Assembly: GCF_965219715.1 (NCBI RefSeq)
Contig: NZ_OZ244785.1
Location: 4,712,001-4,776,000 of the forward strand
Reading direction: 5' to 3'
From: Bacterioplanoides sp965219715
GTDB lineage: Bacteria; Pseudomonadota; Gammaproteobacteria; Pseudomonadales; Oceanobacteraceae
Length of the DNA stretch: 64,000 bases
The position numbers and the translations under genes were made by a program. Shown here one piece after another: positions 35,303 to 44,666 of this stretch. The notes beneath the pieces were generated by a model. It saw only the letters and a list, made by a program, of their open reading frames with translations, ran no database searches and was not told the origin of the DNA. Position 1 is the first letter of the stretch; every line of letters starts with the position of its first letter.

Positions 35303-36454
35303 ATGAAAATAGCAAGTGCCGAAACCGGCTATGTCAGTCTTTTAAATCAATGTTGCTTGCACGGCATATTGAAGTGGTAGTAGTTGACCTGCTCGCAGAA
35401 AAGGCTGGGTTGCTGAGCAGCAAGTAATCACCGATAGTCTATTTGGAAAATGAACGATTTCTTGGCCTGTAGAGAGTTGAACTTTGCGGTAACTCTGGAC
35501 AAGCGGGATGCTTATCAAAATGCTGATTATGTGGTGATTATGTGGTGATTATGTGGTGATTATGTGGTGATTGCGACCCCAGCGGATTACTACGTAGAAA
35601 CGAACTACTTCATTACTCCGTCAGTTGGGGCGGTATTCAAAGATGTAATGACTATTAACCCACAGGCAGTAATGGTTATTAACTCCATAGTACCGGTTGG
35701 GTATACATGGCGTATTAGGGAAGAGCTAAACTGTGAATGGTTGATGTTCTCGCCAGAATTTCTGCGGAAGGGAGGGGTCTCATTTGATTGGATAAACCCG
35801 TCCCGGATTAATGTTGGCTCACGAAGCGAGCGAGCATGGATTTCTGTAAACCTACTAGCCGAAGGTGTAGTAAAATCAAATATTGATATTCTGTTTACTA
35901 ACAGTACGGAAGCCGAAGTTGTTAAATTATTTTCCAATACTTATCTGACGATGCGAGTGAGGTATTTTAATGAGCTGGAGAGTTGCACTGAAATCCATGG
36001 ACTGAACGCGAAGCAGAGTATTGAATGTATGAGGTTAGATCCTATAACTGGTGATCATTGTTTGCCGAAAGGCACCAAACAGTTATTGGTTAATTTCGAC
36101 GACAGTGATGACAATGTAGCGCGCTATTATAGATCCCAATACCAAACGAAAAGTCCTTATTATGGGCTTGGCTCTTAAGCGTAGCCTGAAAGTACTGAGT
36201 ACTTACAGTTTAGTGATGAAGAGTGGTTCGGATAACTACCGTGCATCCACAATCCAAGGTGTGATAAAACTGATTAAGACTATAGGTGTCGAGGTTGGGT
36301 GTGCGAGCCGGTACTGGAAGGAGGCAAGCTTTTTCATTTCCGAACGATCACTGATTTAGAGGTATCGGATGTTATTGGAGCGAATCGCCCGTGCGAAGAA
36401 ATTAGCTATGTCTTTGGTAGAGTTTATGCTCGTGACTTGTTTGGTAGTGATTGA
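35303..36454 (+). pseudogene. ugd: Decayed UDP-glucose 6-dehydrogenase
   Basis: Pieces of Ugd are in order but in shifting frames. ETGYVSLLN (35303 onward) stops at a TAG. HIEVVVVDLLAEK continues in another frame. LNFAVTLDKRDAYQNADYVVI runs into an 11-bp repeat block. Then ATPADYYVETNYF...SPEFLRKG...LFSNTYLTMRVRYFNEL leads to HCLPKGTKQLL, where intact enzymes have GGYCLPKDTKQ around the catalytic Cys. After a further break MKSGSDNYRASTIQGV and YARDLFGSD complete the C-terminus. At least three frame changes, stops and losses make function very unlikely. Intact Ugd is about 388 residues. Confidence 0.88.
35525..35568 (+). repeat. Four tandem copies of an 11-bp unit inside the ugd remnant
   Basis: GATTATGTGGT occurs four times head to tail. 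One copy is ancestral (coding DYVV). The three added copies keep overall phase (33 bp) but create an in-frame TGA. Confidence 0.9.
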
Positions 36455-36553
36455 TATAAAGTATAATTGTATTGGTTTTTTAGTTAAGAATAAGTCTTAG
36501 TGCTTTGTTGCTGGAAGCGCTGTGGAACGATTTTTAGAGGTGAGGGTGAACTT

Positions 36554-37288
36554 ATGGGTGGACTGAGTGGCGCTACTGTCTGCGCTATCTTGCCGGTTTT
36601 TAGAGACGACCGGATTGTAGACGCTGTTAAAGCTTTGCTTAAGCAGAAGGTTAGATTTGATAAAATTATTATTCAAGATCCTTTAGGTGAATATTCTCAT
36701 CTTGAGGGGCTTTGCGATTCTATTTTTGTAAATCATGAAACTGATGAGGGGCTATTTGACGGAATAGATAAGTGTATTGATAAATATAAATACGATTTCT
36801 ATTTTCTCCAAGGTGCTGATGACTTGTTAGTTGATAATGACTTTCTTTCTCGCTTCAAGTCCTTAGCTTCTGAGCCAGATATATATTTCGAGAGAATTAG
36901 AATTGTTGGAGAATCGAGAGTACGATTATGGCCACCGGGCTTTTTTGTTAAAGCAGGGGTGGTTTTACCTCCACATTTTGGAAGCGTGTACAAAAGAGAT
37001 GTTTTGCTCTCTAGTAGGATGAGAGACTTCGCTGTAGGCGGTAATGTTGGAGCTGACTCTGCTTGGTTTTATACTTTAGATACTGATAAGTTAAAGATGA
37101 AGTATACCAATGATCAATCTTTTGTTATGGCTGCAGGTGGTATTTCTAATAATAGTTTGTTGTCGCCTCTTAAGAATCTATTGAGTATGGAAAAGAAGAT
37201 TAGAAGGCACGGTTCAGGAGTCCCATTAGCTGTGGCTAAATACTGTATTTCTTCATTTCTAAAGTTGTTTTTTATAAGAAGGCTATAA
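36554..37288 (+). CDS. Glycosyltransferase family 2-like protein
   Basis: 244 residues from the ATG at 36554 (GAGGTGAGG upstream); an upstream reading from 36500 has an unconserved Cys-rich start. GT-A fold features: VCAILPVFRDDRIVDAVKALLKQ at the N-terminus and FYFLQGADDLLVDNDFL as the nucleotide-sugar-binding DxD region (about residues 90-105). It probably adds one sugar of the repeat unit at the cytoplasmic face. Donor and acceptor are unknown. AT-rich relative to the core genes; the first intact gene after the ugd remnant. Its stop overlaps the next gene (TAATG). Confidence 0.78.
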   Translation: MGGLSGATVCAILPVFRDDRIVDAVKALLKQKVRFDKIIIQDPLGEYSHLEGLCDSIFVNHETDEGLFDGIDKCIDKYKYDFYFLQGADDLLVDNDFLSRFKSLASEPDIYFERIRIVGESRVRLWPPGFFVKAGVVLPPHFGSVYKRDVLLSSRMRDFAVGGNVGADSAWFYTLDTDKLKMKYTNDQSFVMAAGGISNNSLLSPLKNLLSMEKKIRRHGSGVPLAVAKYCISSFLKLFFIRRL

Positions 37289-38595
37289 TGAGAAATAGTA
37301 ATTACTTACCCGTTTACACAGATGGGGTTGAGGAGGCTTTGCCAAAATTTCTTCCGCACTCTCGGTATAGTAAGCTGGGCTTTACTCATTTGTTATTGAA
37401 TGGATTCGTTCCGCCACCATATTCTCTAATTGATGGTGTTAAATCAATAGCACCGTTTGATGAAATGAAAGTTGATTATTCCTATTCTGATTTATTTCCG
37501 AAGTCTTCAAAAAGTGGTTGCAAATTCAATATGTCACGCTTTGAAGAGATATTTTACGAATATTTCAAGGTCAATGTGCCTGTTGAATCCAAAGTTTCAA
37601 TACTATATAGCGGTGGGAAAGACTCAACAGCAATTGCTCTATTGTTAAGTAGGTTGAGGTCAGACGTAAAGGTTAAACTTTTCTTTTTGAATAATCCCGA
37701 TGAGTATGAAAGGGCAAAGGCTCTTTCTGATAGCTTGGGCTATGAAATGGAAGTCATTGATGTTGATTGGGAGGGGGCGGTAGATGCATATTCTTCAATG
37801 ACTTACTTTTGTGGCGACTTGAGTGCACCTAACTACATTGTTGCCCAGAAAGCAGCAGAAAAGTGGTCGAGTATCATTTTTGATGGCTCAGGAAATGATC
37901 TATATTCAGGCCATATTCCCTCTAGAAACGATATGATTAAATATTACTTAAAGCGTTTAGTTGGCAATAAACTCAAATATTTGCATAAGTTCCTTCCTGC
38001 TCGTTTTCGGTTTCTGGCAAGGCCTGCATCATTGATATTTACTTACAATTACTTTCCGGTTTCTTCAGAAGTGCGTGGTCTAAATAGTTATATGACTTCT
38101 GAATACGAAAAATATTGGAATTATGTAGATAACAGATTTTCTGATAAATGTATAGAGGACTACAAGGTTAATACCAGAGGGCGTTTTCTAGATAATTTTC
38201 AAATATATACTAAAACTTTTTCTTACGAAGGGAGCGGGCAGGTCTTCCTCCCTTTTTGTGATAAAGATATTGCAACATACTTATCTAGATTGGAATTGGC
38301 CGAAAAATTTACTCCGGGCCGAAATAAAGAATACCTCAGGAAGTATCTAAATAAGTACTTGGACTACGAAGGTTTTCCCGGAGGAAAGCAAGGAATGGAT
38401 TCAATTTTTCAGCGGGATAGTGAAAGTATATACGCACTGCTATCGGTCTATAAGTATAGGTCGAAATTTGTGTCTCTAAATTATAGGCTTGCAAAAACTT
38501 ATCCAGGTTGGGCGCAATTGCTTTGTGGAGTTTGTATTTGGGCAGACAAGTATAATGTATCTTTGGATGATGTTTTGATGGGAGATGATATATGA
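37288..38595 (+). CDS. Asparagine synthase-like ATP-pyrophosphatase, no glutaminase domain
   Basis: 435 residues. The PP-loop SGGKDSTAIALLLS (about residues 109-122) and downstream FDGSGNDLYSGHIPSRN match the synthetase domain of AsnB-type enzymes. The first ~100 residues lack the N-terminal Cys2 Ntn-hydrolase glutaminase domain, so ammonia or another protein must supply nitrogen, or the domain acts on a different substrate. In polysaccharide loci such proteins often amidate uronic acids or modify sugars; that is inference here. Coupled to its neighbours by 1-base and 4-base overlaps. Confidence 0.75.
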   Translation: MRNSNYLPVYTDGVEEALPKFLPHSRYSKLGFTHLLLNGFVPPPYSLIDGVKSIAPFDEMKVDYSYSDLFPKSSKSGCKFNMSRFEEIFYEYFKVNVPVESKVSILYSGGKDSTAIALLLSRLRSDVKVKLFFLNNPDEYERAKALSDSLGYEMEVIDVDWEGAVDAYSSMTYFCGDLSAPNYIVAQKAAEKWSSIIFDGSGNDLYSGHIPSRNDMIKYYLKRLVGNKLKYLHKFLPARFRFLARPASLIFTYNYFPVSSEVRGLNSYMTSEYEKYWNYVDNRFSDKCIEDYKVNTRGRFLDNFQIYTKTFSYEGSGQVFLPFCDKDIATYLSRLELAEKFTPGRNKEYLRKYLNKYLDYEGFPGGKQGMDSIFQRDSESIYALLSVYKYRSKFVSLNYRLAKTYPGWAQLLCGVCIWADKYNVSLDDVLMGDDI

Positions 38596-39578
38596 AACAT
38601 TTGGTCGTGACTGGTGGTCTTGGGATGTTGGGTTCGAATCTAGTCAATGCTAGCTTTTCTCGCTTTGATAGTATTACTGTCATTGATTCTAACATTCGCG
38701 GAATGAAAGATTATGCAATTAATCTCTGGGGAGAGAATAAATACGATTTAATAGAAGAGGATGTTCGAGAGATTTCTAAGGATAATGTTGATAAGCTTTT
38801 AAGTAAGCATGGAGATATATATTTTGTTCATCTGGCCGATGTTGTTGCAGGTATTGGATATGTTTTTAATAATCAGTTTTCGATATTGGAAGAAAATACA
38901 AGTATAGATATTGCAGCATTTAAGCTTTCCAAGATGATTGATGCTAGTAAAGTATTGTATGCCTCAACTGCATGTGTATTCAATCAAGCAAGTCAGAGGA
39001 GCTTGGATGCGAAAGTTTCTATCTCAAAAGATTTATTTCCAGCTAATCCAGAAAGTACATATGGCTGGGCAAAATTATTTGGTGAGCTTGCTTTATTTAA
39101 TTTGTATGATGAGGCAGATAATGTAGGTGTAATATATTTTCATAATTTAATTGGAACTCCGTGTGATTTTTGGAGTGAGAGATCACAAATGTTGCCAAGC
39201 ATTGTTAATAGGTTGTTGTCTTTACCTGATGATGAGCCTAAGGTTTTGACGGTTTGGGGGAGTGGTAAGCAGGGAAGGGCATTGGTTCCAGTTCAATTAG
39301 CTGTTGAGTCAATTTTGAATACTTTAAGCTTGGAGAAAATCCAAAAAAGGAACCAAGTTGGCCCAGAATTTTGTACATCAATAAGAGAGGTGGCTGAAAT
39401 ATTGTTATCGAAAACAGATGGTAAGTATGTTTTGGATTTTGATCTGACTAAACCAGAAGGAGATATTGGTAGATCAGTGGCGGCAGGTGAAAGCAGACTT
39501 GTAGCCAAAATCACGATGGATGATATACGACAAGTAATTGGTGATGTTTATCTTTGGGTTAAAGAGCGGAAAGTATAA
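38592..39578 (+). CDS. NAD-dependent epimerase/dehydratase
   Basis: 328 residues. Extended SDR: VVTGGLGMLGSNLV (Rossmann GxxGxxG, about residues 5-18), the VHLADVVAG region, YASTACVF with the catalytic Ser/Thr region and YGWAK as the Tyr/Lys pair (about residue 158). LTVWGSGKQGRALVPV matches sugar-nucleotide epimerases of the GDP-sugar type. Substrate unknown. It overlaps the asparagine-synthase-like gene by four bases. Confidence 0.8.
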   Translation: MKHLVVTGGLGMLGSNLVNASFSRFDSITVIDSNIRGMKDYAINLWGENKYDLIEEDVREISKDNVDKLLSKHGDIYFVHLADVVAGIGYVFNNQFSILEENTSIDIAAFKLSKMIDASKVLYASTACVFNQASQRSLDAKVSISKDLFPANPESTYGWAKLFGELALFNLYDEADNVGVIYFHNLIGTPCDFWSERSQMLPSIVNRLLSLPDDEPKVLTVWGSGKQGRALVPVQLAVESILNTLSLEKIQKRNQVGPEFCTSIREVAEILLSKTDGKYVLDFDLTKPEGDIGRSVAAGESRLVAKITMDDIRQVIGDVYLWVKERKV

Positions 39579-39579
39579 G

Positions 39580-40608
39580 ATGATCGATAACGTTACTTTT
39601 GTTTTGCCTAAGAGGTACTACGGTGGAATGGAGGTTTCTAATCAGAAACTTATGGACTACTTTTCACGTAATTTTTCGGTAACTGTATCTGCATATGTGC
39701 AAAAAGGGGGGGGGGATAATAATCCTTACATTTGCAACTCTTGTGAAACTTTGTCACTCACTGAAATATATTTTTCAGTATTAAAGTGGTATAAGAATAG
39801 AAGACAGACCTTGTTTGTTATCAATGGTGTATTTCCGTTGCTTTGTATGTTGCTTATACCTTTTAGAGTTAACGCTGTTTATCAGCTGCACTGCACGCTT
39901 GAAGGAAATAATGAGCTAAAGCAATTTAAAAGAATTATTCTCAAAAGTTTGGTTGCTATTTGTACCTATCGCTTTAAGGTATATTGTGTGTCTGAGTCTT
40001 TGGCTGATGAGGTCAGAGGTTATAAGTTGTCAAATTATAATGCTGTTTCATTCTCCCCTAATGTATTGGACGATTATAAAATAAGAGCTTTTAATGATAT
40101 ATCAAGGTTGTCCTTTGTTGGGCGTATCAGCCATCAGAAAGACCCAATCTTTGCAGTTGACGTGTTTCGAGAATTTAGTCGAACGGATACTGGGCTTAAA
40201 TTATCTATGATTGGAGAGGGCCATCTTACAAATAAAATAAAGCAGAAAGCTTCCACTTTAAATATAGATTTTCCTGGTTGGCTGGATCAGCCTTATTTAG
40301 CAGGAAGTGCTTTGTTATTTACATCAAACTATGAGGGGTATGGGTTAGTTATCATCGAGGCTTTAGCTAATGGATGTTTGGTTGTAGCAAGAGATGCGCC
40401 ACATGGTCCGAGCGATATACTAAGTAAAATTGATAAGGATATGATTGTTCCGTTTGACTCAGGCCCAGAGGCTTATGTTGATTGCTTGAATTTACTACGA
40501 AGCAAGTATTCTTCAAAAGTTGAGCGCGAACAGCTTAAGGATAGGATTTATAATTATTTAAAATATTTGAACGATATCAGATTTAATAGCTGGGATGTTC
40601 TTCTTTGA
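39580..40608 (+). CDS. Glycosyltransferase family 4-like, with G10 tract
   Basis: 342 residues from the ATG at 39580, one base after the previous stop; a reading from 39538 would overlap the epimerase. GT-B fold: FVLPKRYYGGMEVSNQKLM at the N-terminus, SFVGRISHQKDPIFAVDVF (donor domain start), FPGWLDQP and the E-x7-E motif in EGYGLVIIEALANG (about residues 250-263). Codons ~43-46 include ten consecutive G (39706-39715), giving KGGGD. Gain or loss of one G would frameshift the gene and remove more than 80 percent of the product. Confidence 0.82.
   Translation: MIDNVTFVLPKRYYGGMEVSNQKLMDYFSRNFSVTVSAYVQKGGGDNNPYICNSCETLSLTEIYFSVLKWYKNRRQTLFVINGVFPLLCMLLIPFRVNAVYQLHCTLEGNNELKQFKRIILKSLVAICTYRFKVYCVSESLADEVRGYKLSNYNAVSFSPNVLDDYKIRAFNDISRLSFVGRISHQKDPIFAVDVFREFSRTDTGLKLSMIGEGHLTNKIKQKASTLNIDFPGWLDQPYLAGSALLFTSNYEGYGLVIIEALANGCLVVARDAPHGPSDILSKIDKDMIVPFDSGPEAYVDCLNLLRSKYSSKVEREQLKDRIYNYLKYLNDIRFNSWDVLL
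39706..39715 (+). repeat. Poly-G tract (10 G) in a glycosyltransferase gene
   Basis: AAAAA is followed by ten G and then ATAAT. The assembled length keeps the gene in frame. Homopolymer tracts of this length are prone to slipped-strand mispairing. Confidence 0.9.
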
Positions 40609-41651
40609 TGGCGTTTTTGCGATTTATATTTATACTGACATTTTTGTTTCCTTTTATCCCTGGAATCCTTGTATCTGATATTCAGCCTTTATTTATTGTT
40701 GTCGGTGCTATTTGCTTTTTTGTATCTTCAGATCGGGTGTTATTTGTGCCAATGCTGTTGCTAACATTTTTATTGTTTTACTCAATTCTTTTCTTTGATG
40801 AATTAACAATAAAGGTATTGGTGTCAATAATTGGATATGTCGTTACATTTGAAGTTTTCCGTAGAGTAGACTTTGCAATACTGTCCAGAGCTTTGTGGGT
40901 TTATTTTTCTATTACGTTAGTTGGAGCATTGATACACTATGTAGACTTGAATTTTTGGGGAGAGGTCAGAGAAACTCTATCTTTGCGGAACTCAAATTAT
41001 GAGTATTATTCGCAATTTGCGCCAGAGCCAAGTATGTATTATATACAGTTGATTGCTATATATGCGGCAATTGTTTGGTTTGGAGACTATAAGCTTAGGG
41101 TAATGTATGCTATAACTTCTATTGTGACTTTCATACTTGGAAGTGATTTGGCCTTATTATTGCTGTTAATTCCAGTAGCTGTAGAGCTAAGTTTATTGTT
41201 TTTCACTAAAGAGAAACTGTTCTTTTTGGGAAACTTGGCTTCTTTTTTTATATTGTTTACGTTTGGTGCGTGCTTTCTATTGTTCCCTGATCTTTTCATG
41301 GTTTTTATAGAATACTTTCATCGCTCAGAGCAGGTAAGGATTTACGATGTGGGTCAGATATATTATTCGTTCACTAAAAATCCTATAGGAATGTCCGAAT
41401 ATAAAAGTATGATGGTAAATTTTTCACTCGATTACCCTGGCCGGTTTCGGGAAGACAGTTTGGGGTCAACTTCAGCTCTTTCTAATATTATATACTCCAT
41501 AGGAGGAGTGGGTTTTTTGTTCTTTATCTTTATAATAAGATTTTATTTTAAGTATTTGGGGATTTTTCTGTTGTCTATATCCTCAACTATAGGGTTGAGT
41601 TGGTTTCCATTGGCTTTGATTATATGTAGAAAGAGGAATTGTAATGCTTGA
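40608..41651 (+). CDS. wzy: Polytopic membrane protein, probable Wzy-type polymerase
   Basis: 347 residues from the ATG at 40608, which overlaps the preceding stop as TGATG. About ten hydrophobic segments fill the sequence, with a larger hydrophilic loop around residues 235-285 (YHRSEQVRIYDVGQIYYSFTKNPIG), the topology of O-antigen/capsule polymerases. FAPEPSMYYIQLI resembles the PEPS region seen in several Wzy proteins. Wzy sequences are too divergent for a firm family match; an O-acetyl or ligase-type membrane protein is the alternative. The call rests on topology and locus position. Confidence 0.6.
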   Translation: MAFLRFIFILTFLFPFIPGILVSDIQPLFIVVGAICFFVSSDRVLFVPMLLLTFLLFYSILFFDELTIKVLVSIIGYVVTFEVFRRVDFAILSRALWVYFSITLVGALIHYVDLNFWGEVRETLSLRNSNYEYYSQFAPEPSMYYIQLIAIYAAIVWFGDYKLRVMYAITSIVTFILGSDLALLLLLIPVAVELSLLFFTKEKLFFLGNLASFFILFTFGACFLLFPDLFMVFIEYFHRSEQVRIYDVGQIYYSFTKNPIGMSEYKSMMVNFSLDYPGRFREDSLGSTSALSNIIYSIGGVGFLFFIFIIRFYFKYLGIFLLSISSTIGLSWFPLALIICRKRNCNA

Positions 41652-42459
41652 TTTGACAGCAATTATTCCAACAGTCGGGCGCTTTGATGAAGTTAATAAG
41701 CTATGCCTTGGTTTAGTAAGCTATAATATCAAATGTATTGTAGTAGTTGATGGTCCTTTTGAAGATCCCAAGGGAGTTTTATCAGACATAAAAAAAAGCG
41801 CTGATATTATATATCTTGAAAGGAATGTAGGTCAGGCGCTGGCTACAGATAAAGGTATAGATATAGTAGATACAAATAAGATCATGTTGATTGACTCAGA
41901 TGATTTTATCACGATCGATGATGTTAAGCGTTTTGAAAAAGAACTTGACGGTATTCAATCTAAACAGATATTACTTCCAAGAAGTATAGCAATATCAGGA
42001 GGACGAGTTATTAAGCGTACTAGCTCTATTTCTAGTTATTCTGGCAAGCTAAGGAAAAATACTTTTGGTGCTCAGAGTGGCGTGATTTTTAATAGAGAGG
42101 ACTATGTTAGCCTAGGGGGGCAAAGTAAAAAGCTAGCTTCTTGTAAAGATTGGGATATGTGGATTAGGGCGCTAGAAAATGGATTTTTTTTTCATGTTTA
42201 TAATGCAGATGTATTTTACAGTAAATCTGATGATGGAATATCGCGTAATTTGGCTAATGTTCTGAAAGGGCGTTTTCAGCTATGGGAAGCTCACCCATTA
42301 TTGTTTACTAGCTTTGGTCGACTGTACGACTGGTATTTGTTGCTTCGCTATGTAGCTTTTAATTGCGAGCCTGCCGGGCATGTGAACTTTAGTATGCTAT
42401 ATAACGTTTTTTACCCAATTCATCGTATTGTTTTTAAGTTACGGAAACGGTTTTTCTAG
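41644..42459 (+). CDS. Glycosyltransferase family 2
   Basis: 271 residues. LTAIIPTVGRFDEV at the N-terminus, LERNVGQALATDKGI, and IMLIDSDDFITIDD as the DxD metal/nucleotide site (about residues 81-94), with CKDWDMWIRALENG as the acceptor-side motif (about 170-183). This is a classic GT-A glycosyltransferase. It overlaps the polymerase-like gene by eight bases and its stop overlaps the following membrane protein (TAGTG). Confidence 0.85.
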   Translation: MLDLTAIIPTVGRFDEVNKLCLGLVSYNIKCIVVVDGPFEDPKGVLSDIKKSADIIYLERNVGQALATDKGIDIVDTNKIMLIDSDDFITIDDVKRFEKELDGIQSKQILLPRSIAISGGRVIKRTSSISSYSGKLRKNTFGAQSGVIFNREDYVSLGGQSKKLASCKDWDMWIRALENGFFFHVYNADVFYSKSDDGISRNLANVLKGRFQLWEAHPLLFTSFGRLYDWYLLLRYVAFNCEPAGHVNFSMLYNVFYPIHRIVFKLRKRFF

Positions 42460-43538
42460 TGTTCAGAGATTACTCTATTAGAGTTATATATACCCTAACG
42501 AAGTTTGGTTGGCTAACTTTATTGTCAATATTTGTGGGAGCTCTGTACGGCTTTGGTAGTGCAGAGTCGATACTGATGATTCTACCTCTACAGGCGATAC
42601 TAATCGCTGATTTTGGTTTATCTGTTATTGCTTCTGTTAAAAAGAAGAGGCCTTCTTTTTATATTAGTATTGCTTTGTGTCTACTTGCGAGCTATTGCAC
42701 AACTTATATATATTACGAAAGTGTTGTGGCTGTATTTACCGGTGATGAGTCTTTAGTATTGTTCTTTCTTATATTCATATTTTCTTTTTCGGTTGTCGTT
42801 GTTAATACCGTAGACTCAATATGCAGAGCGAATGGGGTTGTAGTTCCCATCTCACTAGCAGCAATATTTATTTGCGTGCTGGCGCAGGTCTTGGTTTTCA
42901 TGATGGCTTTTTGGAATTTTAAATATTTCTATTTTTTGATATTTGTAGTGGCCTACTTGTTTTCTGCATTCCATCTTAGATCCTTTTTAAATAGTAAAGT
43001 CTATGGTATCTCTTTAGAGTTAGTTCCTAAGTTCCTTTTTTTTCTAAATGGTGTTTTATTAGTCTATTTTGGTACTAGATATGATCTGGCATATCTATCT
43101 GGTGAGGAGCTTGTGTTTCTCGACTTTTCTGAAAAATTTTATGCCGCTTTAATGTTTCCTATTAATGTCGCATTGAATGTGTTTCATAGTAGAGGAGTTG
43201 ATCTCAGAACTAGTTTTTTTTATTTTTCGATAATATTTGTTGCTTTGCTATTAGCTTACTTGTATCTACTGGGTTTTTGGCAGGTGGCTCTTTTTGCAGG
43301 TATATATATGGCGAAACTTTTTTTTGCCATATACTCATACTACGGCAATTATACGGATTCAACTAACTTCGTTGTTGTTCTTGCTAGTCTTGCTTATCTT
43401 CTGGTTTTTATATGTACGAAGGTTTTTCTGGTTGAATATAAGTATTATCTTGAAGTTTCTCTGGTTATGATTGTCGGGATGCTTGCTATTTTTTCAATCT
43501 CAAATTATTTGAATAAGAGCTTTAAAGGAGTTAATTGA
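42459..43538 (+). CDS. Polytopic membrane protein, possible Wzx-type flippase
   Basis: 359 residues starting at a GTG that overlaps the preceding TAG. About ten TM segments and very little hydrophilic sequence; charged residues cluster at RDYSIRV, KKKRPS and RSRGVDLR. The layout resembles polysaccharide flippases but is shorter than usual (400-480 residues), with no certain family match. The locus otherwise lacks a Wzx candidate. AT-rich like its neighbours. Confidence 0.5.
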   Translation: MFRDYSIRVIYTLTKFGWLTLLSIFVGALYGFGSAESILMILPLQAILIADFGLSVIASVKKKRPSFYISIALCLLASYCTTYIYYESVVAVFTGDESLVLFFLIFIFSFSVVVVNTVDSICRANGVVVPISLAAIFICVLAQVLVFMMAFWNFKYFYFLIFVVAYLFSAFHLRSFLNSKVYGISLELVPKFLFFLNGVLLVYFGTRYDLAYLSGEELVFLDFSEKFYAALMFPINVALNVFHSRGVDLRTSFFYFSIIFVALLLAYLYLLGFWQVALFAGIYMAKLFFAIYSYYGNYTDSTNFVVVLASLAYLLVFICTKVFLVEYKYYLEVSLVMIVGMLAIFSISNYLNKSFKGVN

Positions 43539-43541
43539 CAT

Positions 43542-44660
43542 ATGAAGCGCGCACTTATCACAGGGGTTACTGGTCAGGATGGTTCTTACCTGGCTGAGTT
43601 TTTGTTGGAGAAGGGCTATGAAGTTCATGGAATCAAACGTCGTGCATCTTCTTTTAACACGGAGCGTGTCGATCATATTTATCAAGATCGCCACGAGTCA
43701 AATGTTAACTTCTTTATGCATTACGGAGATCTGACAGACACCTCCAATCTAACCCGTATTTTAAAGGAAGTTCAGCCTGATGAAGTATACAATCTTGGTG
43801 CGCAGTCTCATGTAGCCGTTTCTTTCGAGTCTCCAGAGTACACGGCAGACGTCGACGCAATTGGTACTCTGCGTCTGTTGGAAGCGATTCGCTTCTTGGG
43901 TATGGAGAAGAAGACTCGTTTCTATCAAGCTTCTACCTCAGAATTGTACGGTGAGGTTCAGGAAATTCCTCAAAAGGAAACTACTCCATTCCATCCACGT
44001 TCTCCGTATGCCGTTGCTAAGATGTACGCCTATTGGATTGCGGTTAACTACCGTGAATCTTATGGGATGTACGCCTGTAACGGCATTCTGTTTAATCACG
44101 AATCTCCACGCCGTGGTGAAACCTTCGTTACCCGCAAGATTACTCGCGCATTGGCTAATATCTCCCAGGGCGTCGAAAAGTGCTTATATCTCGGTAATAT
44201 GGATGCCTTACGTGACTGGGGCCACGCCAAAGATTACGTGCGTATGCAGTGGATGATGCTGCAACAAGATAATCCCGAAGATTTTGTAATCGCCACCGGC
44301 AAGCAAATTTCTGTACGCGATTTTGTGCGTTTGTCTGCCAAAGAACTAGGCATTGAGCTGGAATTTTCCGGTGAAGGCGTAGAAGAGAAAGCGACCATCA
44401 CTAAGATTACCGGTGATACCTGTACGGGAGTCTCTGCTGGTGATGTTATCGTGCGTGTTGATCCCAAATACTTCCGTCCTGCAGAAGTAGAGACTCTGTT
44501 AGGCGACCCAACTAAAGCCAAAGAAAAACTGGGTTGGACGCCAGAGATTACCGTTGAAGAAATGTGCGCTGAGATGGTACAGGCTGACCTGGCTAAGGCT
44601 AAACAGCACGCTCTGTTAAAAGAGCATGGTTATGACGTAAATGTATCTCTGGAAGGCTAA
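43542..44660 (+). CDS. gmd: GDP-mannose 4,6-dehydratase
   Basis: 372 residues. Extended SDR using bound NADP: ITGVTGQDGSYLAEFLL (about residues 6-22), GDLTDTSNLTR, QAST-SELYG (catalytic Ser/Glu region), and YAVAKMYAYWIAVNYRES with the Tyr/Lys pair (about residue 157). It converts GDP-mannose to GDP-4-keto-6-deoxymannose, the first committed step to GDP-fucose. Codon use is closer to core genes than to the AT-rich genes just upstream, suggesting a mosaic locus. Confidence 0.95.
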   Translation: MKRALITGVTGQDGSYLAEFLLEKGYEVHGIKRRASSFNTERVDHIYQDRHESNVNFFMHYGDLTDTSNLTRILKEVQPDEVYNLGAQSHVAVSFESPEYTADVDAIGTLRLLEAIRFLGMEKKTRFYQASTSELYGEVQEIPQKETTPFHPRSPYAVAKMYAYWIAVNYRESYGMYACNGILFNHESPRRGETFVTRKITRALANISQGVEKCLYLGNMDALRDWGHAKDYVRMQWMMLQQDNPEDFVIATGKQISVRDFVRLSAKELGIELEFSGEGVEEKATITKITGDTCTGVSAGDVIVRVDPKYFRPAEVETLLGDPTKAKEKLGWTPEITVEEMCAEMVQADLAKAKQHALLKEHGYDVNVSLEG

Positions 44661-44666
44661 ATAGTT

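Noticed and set aside
35525..35568. Short tandem repeats considered as a CRISPR array
   Set aside because: 11-bp direct units have no spacers, and no cas genes occur in the window.
35564..36178. Intact-looking 204-codon frame with Ugd similarity
   Set aside because: It is the middle part of the decayed ugd gene: it lacks the NAD-binding N-terminus and C-terminal domain and starts inside the 11-bp repeats.
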